Shown here: positions 52,798-52,934 of the stretch, piece after piece
Numbering within the stretch: the stretch's first letter is position 1
Layout: each line of letters starts with the position of its first letter
Source: Candidatus Solibacter usitatus
GTDB lineage: Bacteria; Acidobacteriota; Terriglobia; Bryobacterales; Bryobacteraceae
Length of the DNA stretch: 52,934 nucleotides
Direction of reading: 5' to 3'
Assembly: GCA_016213245.1 (NCBI GenBank)
Contig: JACRBC010000057.1
Span: 1-52,934, forward strand
Translations under genes and position numbers: made by a program
The notes under the pieces: model-generated
What the model was told of the DNA's origin: nothing
What the model saw: the letters and a program-made list of their open reading frames with translations, nothing else
The model's database searches: none

Positions 52798-52934
52798 GTG
52801 TCCTGAGTTATAAGTTCATTGCATAAGTTGGACGTCTGCCGCATAATGGTCTTGAGTTCGTTTTGGAGAGCATCATGCGCACTGGACGTCCGAAAAAACC
52901 ACTGGTGGTGAAGCCTGCTGACCGGGAGAAACTG
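52798..52934 (+). mobile_element. Left end of an IS630-family insertion sequence
   Basis: The transposase start is at 52875. The element probably begins just after the TA at 52796-52797, the dinucleotide that IS630/Tc1 elements duplicate. The end region carries two direct copies of ATAAGTT (52810-52816 and 52823-52829), which may be transposase-binding repeats. The other end lies outside the window, so the boundary is inferred. It sits 15 bp after the ahpC terminator and interrupts nothing visible here. Confidence 0.6.
52875..52934 (+). CDS. IS630-family transposase, N-terminal fragment
   Basis: Only 20 codons are in the window: MRTGRPKKPLVVKPADREKL. The MRTGRPKxPL start is typical of IS630-type transposases, whose N-terminal helix-turn-helix follows. 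GGAGAG stands eight bases upstream. The gene runs off the right edge. Confidence 0.7.
   Translation, partial: MRTGRPKKPLVVKPADREKL

Overview
The window reads as chromosomal DNA of a GC-rich Acidobacteriota, most likely the Bryobacteraceae/Solibacter group. Three things point there. One secreted protein ends in the Solibacter-type C-terminal domain (TIGR03437-like). A large MacB/FtsX permease has the architecture of the acidobacterial duplicated orphan permeases. Many genes encode exported glycoside hydrolases, peptidases and carboxypeptidase-regulatory-like proteins. This assignment is inference from protein families; no rRNA gene is present. There is no tRNA, rRNA or CRISPR array, and the only transposon sequence is an IS630-type end at the right edge.

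Layout. 1-4.6 kb: a GH42-type beta-galactosidase (cut by the left edge) overlapping a GH106-like hydrolase. 4.6-9.8 kb, minus strand: an exported unknown, a DUF465 protein, and the operon ruvX-mltG-unknown-lactonase-small secreted protein. 9.8-12 kb: an exported S9 (DPP-IV type) peptidase. 12-17.8 kb, minus: a surface or secretion operon of a TIGR03437/InlB-repeat protein, a FecR protein and a DUF6259-like hydrolase that appears to start at CTG. 17.9-23.7 kb, minus: a membrane PDZ/GAF/PAS histidine kinase, an NtrC-type regulator, a methyltransferase and an ABM monooxygenase, preceded by a candidate sigma-54 promoter. 24-27.5 kb: an ATP-grasp-like protein divergent from an S46 peptidase. 27.5-27.8 kb: a gene-free stretch that looks like a structured RNA ending in an intrinsic terminator. 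27.8-32 kb: an alpha/beta hydrolase, then an opposing operon of an S9 peptidase, a membrane protein and a DUF1697 protein. 32-33.9 kb: the Fo cassette atpZ-atpI-atpB-atpE with a terminator and no F1 genes. 33.9-41.9 kb: a DapA-family aldolase or lyase, the orphan permease, a staphylococcal-nuclease-like protein, a phosphotriesterase-like protein, a carboxypeptidase-regulatory-like protein and an O-methyltransferase. 42-51.4 kb, minus: a cytochrome c maturation operon (ccmE-F-H-zinc ribbon-unknown-ccmA-B-C-D) ending in a mannonate-dehydratase-like gene, with an M23 peptidase upstream. 51.5-52.8 kb: a J-domain-like protein and an AhpC peroxiredoxin. 52.8 kb to the end: the left end of an IS630-family element.

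The gene set fits a soil saprophyte that exports sugar- and peptide-degrading enzymes and respires with c-type cytochromes. The observations most worth following up are the structured RNA region at 27.5-27.8 kb, the Ccm system whose CcmE carries CXXXY instead of HXXXY although CcmH is present, the membrane PDZ kinase with its apparent sigma-54 promoter, the CTG start in a CTGA overlap, and the J-like protein with HPT instead of HPD.
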